DNA from: Actimicrobium sp047621345 | GTDB lineage: Bacteria; Pseudomonadota; Gammaproteobacteria; Burkholderiales; Burkholderiaceae_D | Assembly: GCA_047621345.1 (NCBI GenBank) | Contig: JBLHLW010000013.1 | Location: forward strand, 11,202-75,201 | DNA length: 64,000 nt | Direction of reading: 5' to 3' | Part shown: positions 18,724-27,723 of the stretch, piece after piece | How positions within the stretch are numbered: the first letter of the stretch is position 1 | How the letters are laid out: the number at the start of each line of letters is the position of its first letter | Translations under genes and position numbers: made by a program | The notes under the pieces: model-generated | Told to the model about the DNA's origin: nothing | Databases searched by the model: none | What the model saw: the letters and a program-made list of their open reading frames with translations, nothing else

Positions 18724-19378
18724 CGCGATTATTCCGAAAGAGCGCCAAACGGCTTACCAGCGCTGGGAAATGGATTCGTTTGGGGACAGTCGCCCAAGCG
18801 TACAAAAGCCCGTCATTCCGCCACCCCCACCGGTGGCGCGCGTGACCATCGAAGAACAAGCCGCCATTCGCGAAGAAGCGCAGATCAAAGGTCACGCCAT
18901 TGGTCTCACCGAAGGCCGTGACGAGGGCTTGCGCTTGGGACGCGAGGAAGCCCATGCCGACATCGACCATCTGCGCCAAATTGCCATCACGCTCGGCAGC
19001 GAGGCCTCGCGCGCCGATGAACTGATTTCTGCTGATGTCATGCATCTGGCACTCGACCTTGCTCAGGCCATGCTAAAAACTGCACTGGAAATCAAACCCG
19101 AGCTGGTCTTGCCGATCGTCGCTGAAGCCATCCGGTATTTGCCGAACGTACAGCAACCGGCGCTGCTCTACTTGCACCCGGACGACGCCGTATTGGTGCG
19201 CGAAGAAATGCATGACGAACTCGAGAAAGCCGGCTGGCGCCTCGTCGAAGACAATCAGATGTACCGCGGTGGTTGCCGCATCGACACCGCCAGCAACCAG
19301 ATCGATGCCAGTATCGAGACACGCTGGCAGCGCCTGACCGAGGCGCTCGGAAAAACGCCCGGCTGGCTCAAGGAATAA
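18716..19378 (+). CDS. fliH: Flagellar export regulator FliH
   Basis: The 220-residue protein starts MSDAIIPKERQTAYQRWEMDSFG. The ATG at 18716 is chosen over those at 18707 and 18710 because AAGGAG ends at 18706. The N-terminal FliI/C-ring-binding segment has tryptophan-containing WEMDSFG. A glycine-spaced helix (IKGHAIGLTEGRDEGLRLGR) carries the GxxxG series typical of FliH. FliH links the FliI ATPase to FliN at the C-ring and holds ATPase activity in check. Confidence 0.93.
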   Translation: MSDAIIPKERQTAYQRWEMDSFGDSRPSVQKPVIPPPPPVARVTIEEQAAIREEAQIKGHAIGLTEGRDEGLRLGREEAHADIDHLRQIAITLGSEASRADELISADVMHLALDLAQAMLKTALEIKPELVLPIVAEAIRYLPNVQQPALLYLHPDDAVLVREEMHDELEKAGWRLVEDNQMYRGGCRIDTASNQIDASIETRWQRLTEALGKTPGWLKE

Positions 19379-19380
19379 CC

Positions 19381-20781
19381 ATGCAACAAGCACGCAGCCA
19401 GCGCTGGCAGGCTTACCTGCGCGATTGCAGCGAATTGCTGCAAATCGCTCAACCGATGCAGGTTTCAGGCCGTGTCACCCGCGTGGCTGGATTGGTCATG
19501 GAAGCAATTGGATTGCGACTTGCCGTGGGCAGTGCCTGTACCGTACCGCTGCCCAATGGAGCCCGTATCGAGGCCGAAGTCGTTGGCTTCGACAATGACC
19601 GCCTGTTCTTGATGCCCCAAAGTGATGTCGAGGGCGTTGTTCCCGGCACCCGAGTATTCCCGGTCGAGGCGGTGCAATCTCTGCCGCGTGCCGGTTCGGT
19701 CAACCACCCGCGCCGACGTCCGAGCGACCGAGGCCGCCATTTGCCCGTCGGCGATGAACTGCTAGGCCGGGTGCTCGATGGCGCTGGCCGGCCACTCGAT
19801 ACGCTTGGCCCGCTCGATGCCAGCTCGGCCGCACCGCTCAATGTTCGCGCCGCCAATCCGCTGACGCGTGCGCCCATCGTCGACATTCTCGATGTGGGTG
19901 TCCGCGCCATCAACAGCATGTTGACCGTAGGACGGGGTCAACGCATGGGGCTATTCGCCGGTTCCGGTGTCGGCAAAAGTGTGTTGCTCGGCATGATGGC
20001 GCGCTACACCACCGCCGACGTCATCGTCGTCGGCCTGATCGGTGAGCGCGGCCGCGAAGTCAAGGAATTCATCGAGCAGATCCTCGGGCCGGAAGGTCTG
20101 GCGCGCTCGGTCGTCGTGGCGGCACCTGCAGACACGCCACCGCTGATGCGCCTGCAAGGCGCCGCCTACACGACCGCCATCGCCGAACATTTTCGCGACC
20201 AGGGAAAACATGTGCTGATGATCATGGATTCGCTGACCCGGTACGCGATGGCGCAACGCGAAATTGCTTTGGCCATTGGTGAGCCTCCCGCTACAAAAGG
20301 TTATCCACCGTCGGTATTCGCCAAATTGCCCGCCTTGGTCGAGCGGGCGGGCAATGGCCGCGAAGGCGGCGGTTCGATCACCGCTTTCTACACCGTGCTG
20401 ACCGAGGGTGACGATCAGCAGGATCCTATCGCCGATGCCGCCCGCGCCATCCTCGATGGCCATATCGTACTGAACCGGCAATTAGCCGAAGCCGGCCACT
20501 ATCCCGCCATTGATATTGAGCAGTCGATCAGCCGTGCGATGCACAGCATCACCACGCCGGAACATCAAAAATTAACACGTCGCCTCAAGCAACTGTATTC
20601 GCGCTACCAGCGCAACCGCGACCTGATCAGCGTCGGTGCCTATAGCGCCGGTTCCGATCCTGTACTCGACGAAGCCATCTTGCTCAACACCCGTATTGAA
20701 GATTTTTTGCAACAAGACATTCGTGAGCGCGCCACCATAAGCGAAAGCATGACCCAACTCTCCAGCTTGTTCGGAGGATGA
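19381..20781 (+). CDS. fliI: Flagellum-specific ATPase FliI
   Basis: The 466-residue protein starts at ATG 19381, two bases after the fliH stop, with AAGGA just upstream. Walker A GLFAGSGVGKSVLLG lies near residues 180-194, and Walker B-like HVLMIMDSLTRYAMAQRE near 275-292. EGGGSITAFYTVL and the C-terminal LYSRYQRNRDLI match the F1-ATPase-beta-like family. FliI energises flagellar type III export with FliH and FliJ, both adjacent. A longer in-frame extension upstream lies inside fliH and is rejected. Confidence 0.97.
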   Translation: MQQARSQRWQAYLRDCSELLQIAQPMQVSGRVTRVAGLVMEAIGLRLAVGSACTVPLPNGARIEAEVVGFDNDRLFLMPQSDVEGVVPGTRVFPVEAVQSLPRAGSVNHPRRRPSDRGRHLPVGDELLGRVLDGAGRPLDTLGPLDASSAAPLNVRAANPLTRAPIVDILDVGVRAINSMLTVGRGQRMGLFAGSGVGKSVLLGMMARYTTADVIVVGLIGERGREVKEFIEQILGPEGLARSVVVAAPADTPPLMRLQGAAYTTAIAEHFRDQGKHVLMIMDSLTRYAMAQREIALAIGEPPATKGYPPSVFAKLPALVERAGNGREGGGSITAFYTVLTEGDDQQDPIADAARAILDGHIVLNRQLAEAGHYPAIDIEQSISRAMHSITTPEHQKLTRRLKQLYSRYQRNRDLISVGAYSAGSDPVLDEAILLNTRIEDFLQQDIRERATISESMTQLSSLFGG

Positions 20782-20810
20782 AACCACCAATGCACCGCCG
20801 ATAATCCATC

Positions 20811-21251
20811 ATGGCTACTTCCTCCGCAATCGATACCCTGATCGAACTCGCCGTCAAGGACACGGATGAAGCGGCCAAACGTCTGGGCCTCGCAATCCGC
20901 GCCTGTGAGGAAGTCGAGCAGAAAATGACATTGCTGACCCAATACCGTGAGGATTACGCCAACAGGTTTCAGCACAGTCTTTCAGTCGGTTTGAGCCCGT
21001 CAGGTTATCGTAATTTTCAGCTTTTTATCGACAAGCTTGACGGCGCGATTGCCAGCCAGCAGTTGGTCCTGCTTGATGCCAAACGCCGCATAGAAGAAGC
21101 GCGTGCTGCATGGCAATCAAGCGAACGCAAGCGTATGTCCTACGGTACTCTGGCAAGTCGTGCGCTCAAAGTGGCACAGCAAAAAGAAGCCAAACGCGAC
21201 CAAAAAGCCATGGATGAACATGCTGCGCGTGCAATTCTTTACAAACGATAA
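20811..21251 (+). CDS. fliJ: Flagellar export chaperone FliJ
   Basis: The 146-residue protein is almost entirely helical with heptad character (LGLAIRACEEVEQKMTLLTQYR; AKRDQKAMDEHAARA), as expected for FliJ, the stalk-like coiled coil inside the FliI hexamer. It lies between fliI and fliK, the standard position. The ribosome site before 20811 is weak, so it may be translated by coupling to fliI. Confidence 0.93.
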   Translation: MATSSAIDTLIELAVKDTDEAAKRLGLAIRACEEVEQKMTLLTQYREDYANRFQHSLSVGLSPSGYRNFQLFIDKLDGAIASQQLVLLDAKRRIEEARAAWQSSERKRMSYGTLASRALKVAQQKEAKRDQKAMDEHAARAILYKR

Positions 21252-21271
21252 AACCACTTCGGGCAGTCATC

Positions 21272-22474
21272 ATGCAAAACAAGTCGATCATGAATACGTT
21301 GGCGCCTGTTGTCAGCACAGCGGCCACTCAGTCACGACCACCAGAAAAAAATGTGCCTGACCAGCAGTTCACTCAAATGCTGTCGCGTCAAATGAACGAC
21401 CGTGCCGCCACAAAATCAGCGACCAAACCTGTCGATGTCCCCAAGGAGGTAACGGCAAAATCACCTGACGCATCGAAAGCAGCCGACACCAGTGCGCCTG
21501 CCACCATCGACAGCACCAATAGCGCTGTCCAACCAGAAACAGACAAGCCAGCCAAAGCAGAAAAATCCGCTACCGATACAAAAGACAAGCCGGACAATAA
21601 CGCGATCGCACTACCTGTCAGCAGTACCGATGCGACCCTCATTGCCTCGGCTGCCATCATGGCGCTGGTCGCCAATGCAGGTGTTCCAGCTGAAGCTGCA
21701 ACTGCAGCGACGGCAGGATCTGCAGCGGCGGCGGCGTTAGCAGCAGCAACAGCGCCCTCCTCCGCGAAGCTGGCAAAACCGGCGATCGAACCAGCCATCC
21801 TCGCAAGCAGCAAACGTATAGACCCACGCGCAATGCCTGACGATGGCCCGAGCGATGCAGTAGTGCGGGAATTGGTCGCCAAAGGCACGGGCGAATTCGC
21901 TAACGTCCTGCAATCTGCCAAGACGCTCACTACCGATAAAGGCGTTGCTCTGGTGCGACTCGTCGAGCAACCGATCGCCGGCATCGGGCTCCAACCGGTC
22001 CAGCAAACTGCCTTGACGATGGCCGCTCCGGCGGGCGTCCATCCGGGTAACAGTCTGGCGCCACAAGTCAACAATGACGCTTGGAATCAGGCATTGGGTC
22101 AGCGAATGGTCTGGATGGTCGCCGGCGCAGAACAGTCCGCCACGCTGACCTTGAATCCCCCCGACCTCGGTCCTTTGCAGGTTGTGCTGAATGTCTCCAA
22201 CGGTCAGGCCGACGCCAGTTTTTTTGCAGCGCAACCCGAAGTGCGTCAGGCGCTCGAGGCAGCGTTGCCGAAATTGCGTGAGATGCTCGGTGAAGCCGGT
22301 ATCTCGCTGGGTCAGGCCAATGTCAGTTCCGGTAGTCCGAACCCGCAAAGCAACTCAGAGCGCAACGACAACGGTACGCGCAGGAGCGCGCCGTCGGGCG
22401 TGTCTGGCACCACAGCCGTGACGGCACGCCGTATCACGTCTAGCGGCAATGGCATGGTCGACACCTTTGCCTGA
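21272..22474 (+). CDS. fliK: Flagellar hook-length control protein FliK
   Basis: The 400-residue protein is mostly Ala/Thr/Lys/Ser-rich and probably disordered up to about residue 260, the molecular-ruler part. The conserved C-terminal hook-length domain follows, with LGQRMVWMVAGAEQSATLTL, NPPDLGPLQVVL and a FFAAQPEVRQALEAALPKLRE segment. It sets hook length and triggers the export specificity switch. Last gene of the fliFGHIJK run, followed by a terminator at 22599-22626. Confidence 0.94.
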   Translation: MQNKSIMNTLAPVVSTAATQSRPPEKNVPDQQFTQMLSRQMNDRAATKSATKPVDVPKEVTAKSPDASKAADTSAPATIDSTNSAVQPETDKPAKAEKSATDTKDKPDNNAIALPVSSTDATLIASAAIMALVANAGVPAEAATAATAGSAAAAALAAATAPSSAKLAKPAIEPAILASSKRIDPRAMPDDGPSDAVVRELVAKGTGEFANVLQSAKTLTTDKGVALVRLVEQPIAGIGLQPVQQTALTMAAPAGVHPGNSLAPQVNNDAWNQALGQRMVWMVAGAEQSATLTLNPPDLGPLQVVLNVSNGQADASFFAAQPEVRQALEAALPKLREMLGEAGISLGQANVSSGSPNPQSNSERNDNGTRRSAPSGVSGTTAVTARRITSSGNGMVDTFA

Positions 22475-22598
22475 CGTTGGCCGTCGCAGACAAATGACTC
22501 CTTGTGAGGTCGTCACGTAACCATTTCTCGCGTACCATGGCGAGGCAAAAACCGGCACCCGTACATGCGACAATCTGCACTGTGTTAGGTGCTCTTTT

Positions 22599-22626
22599 CG
22601 ACGCATCTGGTGTCGTCTTTTTTTTC
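22599..22626 (+). terminator. Intrinsic terminator after fliK
   Basis: Stem CGACGC/GTGTCG (22599-22604 and 22610-22615, with one G-T pair) and a five-base loop, followed by TCTTTTTTTTT. It separates fliFGHIJK from fliLMNOPQR, so fliL probably has its own promoter in the ~45 bp that follow. Confidence 0.65.
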
Positions 22627-22670
22627 AATAATGGTTACTGAAAGTTCAGTGCAGTTCACAAGGAAACAAG

Positions 22671-23183
22671 ATGGCGACAGCACCTAAACCAGCCGCTCCA
22701 GCAGCAGACGACGCTACTGGCGGCAAAAAGAAATCGAAGCTCAAGCTGATCATCATCGCGGTCGTGGTGCTGGCAATCGTCGGCGGCGCGGCGGGCTACT
22801 TCCTGCTGATGAAAAAAGCCAAGCCTGCCGGCGAGCACGTAGCAGAAGAGTCCCATGAGCCCGCCAAAGCACCGGTTTTTCTGGTACTGGATCCATTTAC
22901 AGTCAACCTCCAACAAGAGAATGGCGACCAATACTTGCAAGTTGCAATGACTGTTCAGGTTGCTGATGACAAGCAATCCGAAGCAATCAAGGTCTATTTG
23001 CCCCAAGTGCGTAGTCGTGTTCTGATGGTTCTGTCGAGCAAAAAGGCGTCAGAAATCAATACTCCAGAAGGGAAGAAGCAACTGGCTGAAGACATCATCG
23101 GGCAAATCAAGCAGCCTTTTTCAGAGCACGGGAAGCCGCAAAAAGTCAACGACGTGTTTTTCACCTCCTTTGTGATTCAGTAA
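22671..23183 (+). CDS. fliL: Flagellar basal-body-associated protein FliL
   Basis: The 170-residue protein has a Lys-rich cytoplasmic start (GGKKKSKLK), one membrane helix at about residues 24-45 (LIIIAVVVLAIVGGAAGYFLL) and a periplasmic FliL domain. That domain includes FLVLDPFTVNLQ and RVLMVLSSKKASEINTPEGK. FliL surrounds the stator and supports torque. An AAGGAA site precedes the ATG. The gene is six bases upstream of fliM. Confidence 0.95.
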   Translation: MATAPKPAAPAADDATGGKKKSKLKLIIIAVVVLAIVGGAAGYFLLMKKAKPAGEHVAEESHEPAKAPVFLVLDPFTVNLQQENGDQYLQVAMTVQVADDKQSEAIKVYLPQVRSRVLMVLSSKKASEINTPEGKKQLAEDIIGQIKQPFSEHGKPQKVNDVFFTSFVIQ

Positions 23184-23189
23184 CAGGCT

Positions 23190-24191
23190 ATGGCTGACAA
23201 TTTCCTTTCGCAAGAAGAAGTCGATGCACTGCTCAAGGGCGTCAACGGCGACCAGGACGACGTGCATGCACAGGAGGATCATTCTGGTGTGCGGCCGTAC
23301 AATCTGGCCACGCAAGAGCGCATCGTGCGTGGCCGCATGCCGACGCTGGAAATCATCAACGAACGATTTGCACGCTTGCTACGGATTGGCCTGTTTAATT
23401 TTTTGAGACGCAGTGCCGAAGTATCCATCGGTCCGGTGCGCGTGTCGAAGTACAGTGAGTTCATCCGCAATCTGGTGGTGCCTACCAATCTGAATCTGGT
23501 ACACATGAAGCCGCTGCGCGGCACCGTACTGATGGTGTTCGATCCAAATCTGGTATTCCTGATTGTCGACAACCTGTTCGGTGGCGATGGTCGTTTCCAT
23601 ACCCGGGTCGAAGGACGCGATTTCACTCAGACAGAACAACGCATTATCCAGCGTATTCTCGCCATCGTTTTCGAAAACTATTCAAAATCATGGGAACCGG
23701 TCTATCCGGTAGAGTTTGAATACATTCGCTCCGAAATGAATACCCAGTTTGCCAATATCGCCACGCCCAACGAAGTCGTGATCTGCACCACCTTCACGAT
23801 CGAACTTGGCCCGGTCAGCGGCGAAATGCACTTCTGCATACCGTATTCAACCATCGAACCGATCCGCGACATACTCACCAGCAGCCTGCAAGGCGAGACG
23901 CTGGAAGTGGATAAACGCTGGATCCGTCTGATGACGCAACAGATTCAGACCGCCGAGGTCGAAATCATTGCCGATTTTGGTGTCGCCCGAAGCAACTTCG
24001 GAGATATCCTGAACATGCGGGTTGGCGACATCATTCCGCTGACCGTACCAGAAATCGTTCTGGCAAAAGTCGATGGCGTGCCGGTGATGGAATGCACGTA
24101 CGGCAAACTCAATGGACAATATGCACTAAGGGTCGAGAAATTACTGGCCCATAGTTCAACCGACGCACTGCATGGAGATGACAATGGCTGA
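23190..24191 (+). CDS. fliM: Flagellar motor switch protein FliM
   Basis: The 333-residue protein has the N-terminal CheY-P-binding segment (FLSQEEVDALLKGV), the GRMPTLEIINERFARLLR start of the middle CheC-like domain, and a C-terminal SpoA domain (NFGDILNMRVGDIIPL). It forms the C-ring wall with FliG and FliN and receives the chemotaxis signal. The stop overlaps the fliN start region. Confidence 0.97.
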   Translation: MADNFLSQEEVDALLKGVNGDQDDVHAQEDHSGVRPYNLATQERIVRGRMPTLEIINERFARLLRIGLFNFLRRSAEVSIGPVRVSKYSEFIRNLVVPTNLNLVHMKPLRGTVLMVFDPNLVFLIVDNLFGGDGRFHTRVEGRDFTQTEQRIIQRILAIVFENYSKSWEPVYPVEFEYIRSEMNTQFANIATPNEVVICTTFTIELGPVSGEMHFCIPYSTIEPIRDILTSSLQGETLEVDKRWIRLMTQQIQTAEVEIIADFGVARSNFGDILNMRVGDIIPLTVPEIVLAKVDGVPVMECTYGKLNGQYALRVEKLLAHSSTDALHGDDNG

Positions 24192-24597
24192 CAACGACGA
24201 ACAACAGGCAGCAGAAGACGACTGGGGCGCGGCAATTGCCGAGCAAGAGCAAGCTGAAAAAGCAGCGCTCAACGCCCAACCGGCCAGCGCCAGCGTATTC
24301 CAGGAATTCGCTGGCTCCAGCAAGACTGCCACCCACAACGATATTGATTTCATCCTCGATATCCCGGTCCAACTCACCGTCGAACTGGGGCGCACGAAAA
24401 TCGCTATCAAAAACTTGTTGCAGTTGGCACAAGGTTCGGTAGTCGAGCTCGACGGCCTGGCCGGCGAGCCGATGGATGTATTGGTCAACGGGTGCCTGAT
24501 TGCCCAAGGTGAAGTCGTGGTGGTCAATGACAAGTTCGGCATTCGGCTGACCGACATCATCTCGCCGGCCGAGCGCATCAAAAAGCTCAACCGATGA
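24184..24597 (+). CDS. fliN: Flagellar motor switch protein FliN
   Basis: The 137-residue protein equals E. coli FliN in length when started at ATG 24184, which has GGAG at 24174-24177; an in-frame ATG at 24172 is an alternative. The acidic N-terminus is followed by a SpoA domain with LDIPVQLTVELGRTKIAIK, LLQLAQGSVVELDGLAGEP and GEVVVVNDKFGIRLTDI. It forms the base of the C-ring and docks FliH. Confidence 0.96.
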   Translation: MADNDEQQAAEDDWGAAIAEQEQAEKAALNAQPASASVFQEFAGSSKTATHNDIDFILDIPVQLTVELGRTKIAIKNLLQLAQGSVVELDGLAGEPMDVLVNGCLIAQGEVVVVNDKFGIRLTDIISPAERIKKLNR

Positions 24598-25070
24598 AAC
24601 GGTACGGGCTGCTATTTCCGGCGCTGCTGGCAGCGCCGGAAATTTTCGCACAAGCGGCTACGGTGGCAGTACCTGCCGCTGCAACGACATCCACCGTGAC
24701 CTCCCCTGGCAGCATGCTACAGGTCATGGTCGGCCTAATGGTCGTGCTGGGTCTGCTGATCGCGGTTGCCTGGTCGATGAAAAAAATGGGCGCGGGCAAA
24801 CATACGGCAGCGGGAGCACTGAAAATCGTTGGCGGTGTCAGCGTCGGCAACCGCGAGCGAATTTTGGTCGTTGAGGTAGCCGACCAATGGATCGTGGTCG
24901 GTGTCACGCCAACGTCGATCAATGCATTGTCGACGATGCCGAAACAGGAGGGCGTCGAGCTCTCCGCTACAGCGCCACTGGCAAAGAATTTCTCGGACTG
25001 GCTCAAGCAGACCATAGACAAACGCAAGACTGAGCAACGCAACACTTCCGGACTGGACAATGCACATTAA
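24594..25070 (+). CDS. fliO: Flagellar export assembly protein FliO
   Basis: The 158-residue protein starts within the fliN stop (ATGA overlap). It has an N-terminal signal-like segment ending near FAQA, then a membrane helix at about residues 42-61 (LQVMVGLMVVLGLLIAVAWS). A cytoplasmic domain follows with LKIVGGVSVGNRERILVVEV, typical of FliO. FliO acts as a scaffold for assembly of the FliP ring. The end overlaps fliP by 11 bp. Confidence 0.93.
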   Translation: MKRYGLLFPALLAAPEIFAQAATVAVPAAATTSTVTSPGSMLQVMVGLMVVLGLLIAVAWSMKKMGAGKHTAAGALKIVGGVSVGNRERILVVEVADQWIVVGVTPTSINALSTMPKQEGVELSATAPLAKNFSDWLKQTIDKRKTEQRNTSGLDNAH

Positions 25071-25815
25071 GTTGTTGACCATCCTGCGCTGGAGCGCAGT
25101 GGCCTTGATCGCCTTACCGTTGTTTGCTTATGCCCAGCAATCCGGGCTGCCCGCCCTGACCAGTACGCCGACAGCCGGCGGCGGACAAAACTATACGCTG
25201 AGTCTGCAAACGCTACTGCTGCTGACCTCTCTGTCCTTTCTACCGGCGGCGCTGCTGATGATGACCAGCTTCACGCGCATCATCATCGTGTTGTCGCTCC
25301 TGCGCCAGGCACTCGGCACACAATCAGCACCTCCCAACCAGGTCATGGTCGGCCTGGCGCTGTTCCTGACATTGTTTGTCATGGGTCCGGTGCTCGACAA
25401 GATTTATGCCGATGCGTATCTGCCACTACAAGAAAACAAAATCACGATGACTCAGGCCATGGAGCGCGGTATCGCACCGCTGAAAGCCTTCATGATGAAG
25501 CAGACACGCCAGACTGACTTGGCCCTGTATGTCAAGATGTCCAACAGCCCTGCGCTGCAGGGCCCCGAAGACGTGCCGTTGCGCATTCTGGTGCCGGCCT
25601 TCGTCACCAGCGAACTCAAAACAGCCTTCCAGATCAGCTTTGCAATTTTTATCCCGTTTCTGATCATCGACATGGTCGTCGCCAGCGTGTTGATGTCAAT
25701 GGGGATGATGATGGTGTCGCCGTCCATTGTGTCGCTGCCGTTCAAGATCATGTTGTTTGTCCTCGTTGATGGCTGGCAGTTGCTCATCGGCTCGCTGGCA
25801 CAAAGTTTTTACTAG
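25060..25815 (+). CDS. fliP: Flagellar export gate protein FliP
   Basis: The 251-residue protein begins with a cleavable signal peptide ending at about YAQQ. FliP membrane helices follow, with LSFLPAALLMMTSFTRIIIV, RQALGTQSAPPNQVMVGLAL and VPAFVTSELKTAFQISF. FliP forms the core of the FliPQR export gate inside the MS ring. Confidence 0.97.
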   Translation: MHIKLLTILRWSAVALIALPLFAYAQQSGLPALTSTPTAGGGQNYTLSLQTLLLLTSLSFLPAALLMMTSFTRIIIVLSLLRQALGTQSAPPNQVMVGLALFLTLFVMGPVLDKIYADAYLPLQENKITMTQAMERGIAPLKAFMMKQTRQTDLALYVKMSNSPALQGPEDVPLRILVPAFVTSELKTAFQISFAIFIPFLIIDMVVASVLMSMGMMMVSPSIVSLPFKIMLFVLVDGWQLLIGSLAQSFY

Positions 25816-25824
25816 GAGCTGTCA

Positions 25825-26094
25825 ATGACACCTGAAAGCGTTATGTCCATGGGCAGGCATGCAATGGAAGTCACACTGATGGTGGCCTCACCGCTGCTGA
25901 TGGTGGCGCTGGCCATCGGTCTGATCGTGAGTATTTTTCAGGCCGCGACCCAGATCAACGAACAGACTCTGTCGTTCATTCCAAAACTGGTAGGCATTTT
26001 TGTCACGCTCATCATCGCCGGTCCATGGATGCTGTCGATCATGCTCGACTACATGCGCGAAATGTTCACCGGCATTCCGTCGATGATCGGCTAA
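25825..26094 (+). CDS. fliQ: Flagellar export gate protein FliQ
   Basis: The 89-residue protein has two membrane helices and the family motif IVSIFQAATQINEQTLSFIP followed by K. FliQ subunits surround the FliP-FliR core. It lies 9 bp after fliP, with AGGAG just before the start. Confidence 0.97.
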   Translation: MTPESVMSMGRHAMEVTLMVASPLLMVALAIGLIVSIFQAATQINEQTLSFIPKLVGIFVTLIIAGPWMLSIMLDYMREMFTGIPSMIG

Positions 26095-26112
26095 GCAACA
26101 TCTGCCACCAGC

Positions 26113-26889
26113 ATGCTCAACATTAGCTCCGCCGAACTCAATGCCCTGATCACTGGCTTCCTGTGGCCCTTGACGCGCATTCTCGGATTGATTGCCGTCG
26201 CCCCGCTGTTCAGCAATGCGAGCGTGCCTCGACGCACCAAAGTCGGACTGGGTATTTTGCTGGCGATGATCGTCGCGCCGTTGGTGCAAGTACCCGCTGG
26301 ACTGGAACCGATGTCGATGCAGGGTTTGCTGATCCTGATGCAGCAACTACTGATCGGGATTGCCATGGGCTTTACGATGAGGATCATTTTTTCGGCCGTC
26401 GAAATGGCCGGCGAGGTGTCGAGCATGACGATGGGTCTGGGTTTTGCCACTTTTTTTGATCCGCAATCACGTGGTCGTTCGAACGCCGTCAGTCAGTTCC
26501 TTGGCTTGTTGGTACTGATGGTTTATCTGGCGGCCAATGTCCATCTTGCTTTGCTGGCGACGCTGGTTGACAGTTTCACCACCATGCCGATCACCGTTGG
26601 ACCAATGACCGGCAATATCGCCGAACAGGTTGTGCGCTGGGGTGGGCGCCTGTTCAGCGCAGGGCTGCAATTATCCCTTCCGATTGTCGCCGCGCTGCTG
26701 ATCACCAACGTCGCGCTCGGCATTCTGACGCGCGCCGCGCCTTCACTCAATCTGTTTGGTATCGGTTTTCCGATCACGCTAGCTATTGGCTTCGTCATGC
26801 TCGGCCTGATCCTGCCGTACCTGACAGCGCCGATACTCGGTCTTTTCGAAGAGACCATCAACAAGATCCGCCAACTGACAGGTGGTTAA
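26113..26889 (+). CDS. fliR: Flagellar export gate protein FliR
   Basis: The 258-residue protein has about six membrane helices and FliR features: PLTRILGLIAVAPLFSNASV near the start, GFTMRIIFSAVEMAGEV and GLGFATFFDPQS in the middle, and LFEETINKIRQL at the end. It completes the FliPQR gate. Last recognised gene of the fliLMNOPQR run. Confidence 0.96.
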   Translation: MLNISSAELNALITGFLWPLTRILGLIAVAPLFSNASVPRRTKVGLGILLAMIVAPLVQVPAGLEPMSMQGLLILMQQLLIGIAMGFTMRIIFSAVEMAGEVSSMTMGLGFATFFDPQSRGRSNAVSQFLGLLVLMVYLAANVHLALLATLVDSFTTMPITVGPMTGNIAEQVVRWGGRLFSAGLQLSLPIVAALLITNVALGILTRAAPSLNLFGIGFPITLAIGFVMLGLILPYLTAPILGLFEETINKIRQLTGG

Positions 26890-26907
26890 TTTGCAAGGAA
26901 CCGTGCC

Positions 26908-27309
26908 ATGAAAAACCTTTCCAGCCTCTGCATCTTGCTACTGGGAGCCAGCATCTTGTCAGCCAGTGCGTCAACACCGCTGGTGGCAAAGAACATGAAT
27001 GTCGTGGAAGAAAAGCGCAATGTGATCGTCAATCTTGATGCCGGCAGTGCAGCAGAGCTCGGACGCGGTCGTGAATTCAATGGATTGAAAGGGCGCACAC
27101 GCGATTTTCAAGGCCAGAGCGTGCCGCTTTATGCAATATCGGACGGCTCAATCTCGGCGGGTCGTTTCTTGCGATTAGTGCAGTTCGACGGACAATTGGC
27201 CGGCACCTTGCAATGTCAACTAGTCCAGCTTGGTAACAGCCCGGACTTGCCCGGCGTAAAGCTGGTGGTACTGGCGCAGCAATGTGCGATCGTGCGACTC
27301 AATCACTAA
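26908..27309 (+). CDS. Small secreted protein of unknown function
   Basis: The 133-residue protein has a signal peptide (MKNLSSLCILLLGASILSASA). The mature part is small and soluble, beta-rich, with two cysteines (TLQCQLVQL and LAQQCAIV) that could form a disulfide. It starts 18 bp after fliR in the same direction with a plausible AAGGA site, so it may be the last gene of the fli run. I do not recognise a family; a flagellar role is only suggested by position. Confidence 0.65.
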   Translation: MKNLSSLCILLLGASILSASASTPLVAKNMNVVEEKRNVIVNLDAGSAAELGRGREFNGLKGRTRDFQGQSVPLYAISDGSISAGRFLRLVQFDGQLAGTLQCQLVQLGNSPDLPGVKLVVLAQQCAIVRLNH

Positions 27310-27723
27310 GTTGCACAGGTTGGCGTGCTTTGAACAGAACGCCGACCATTTCCTCTTCCTTCCCGACAGAACGACAGAGGTAATTGCTCACCGTTCTGTA
27401 CTGAATCCCATCCCGATCCATGCGTCAACCGCTACGGGCCCGGCACTTCTGTATGCGAAACATCCTCTCAATGTTGAAACGCACCAAGAATTATTGGACC
27501 CAGGACGCCTGAATGGAACCCTTCATGTGTTTTTTTTACTCATTAAGAATATGCGCATCTACGCTTTTGTAGAAGCGTATTGAATGCCTATCCGCAGTTG
27601 CACCGGCATTGAAAATACAATACGACCCTGGTTAAAAAGACCTTATCTGGCATTGCGGAACCGTCGAAACAGGATTACTTGCTTAGTCGTAGAAAATCAC
27701 ATCAAATTTTTTATAGGAGCATC
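27310..27723. other. 414-bp intergenic stretch
   Basis: No supportable gene. An ACGCTT/AAGCGT inverted repeat lies near 27558-27575 and a T8 run near 27527-27536. A short minus-strand reading (IERMF near 27470) faintly resembles an IS5-type transposase tail but is too short to claim. Confidence 0.4.

Noticed and set aside
27284..27583. 99-residue open frame and a faint IS5-like reading after the small secreted protein gene
   Set aside because: Overlaps the preceding gene, has no ribosome site, and the transposase resemblance covers only a few residues.
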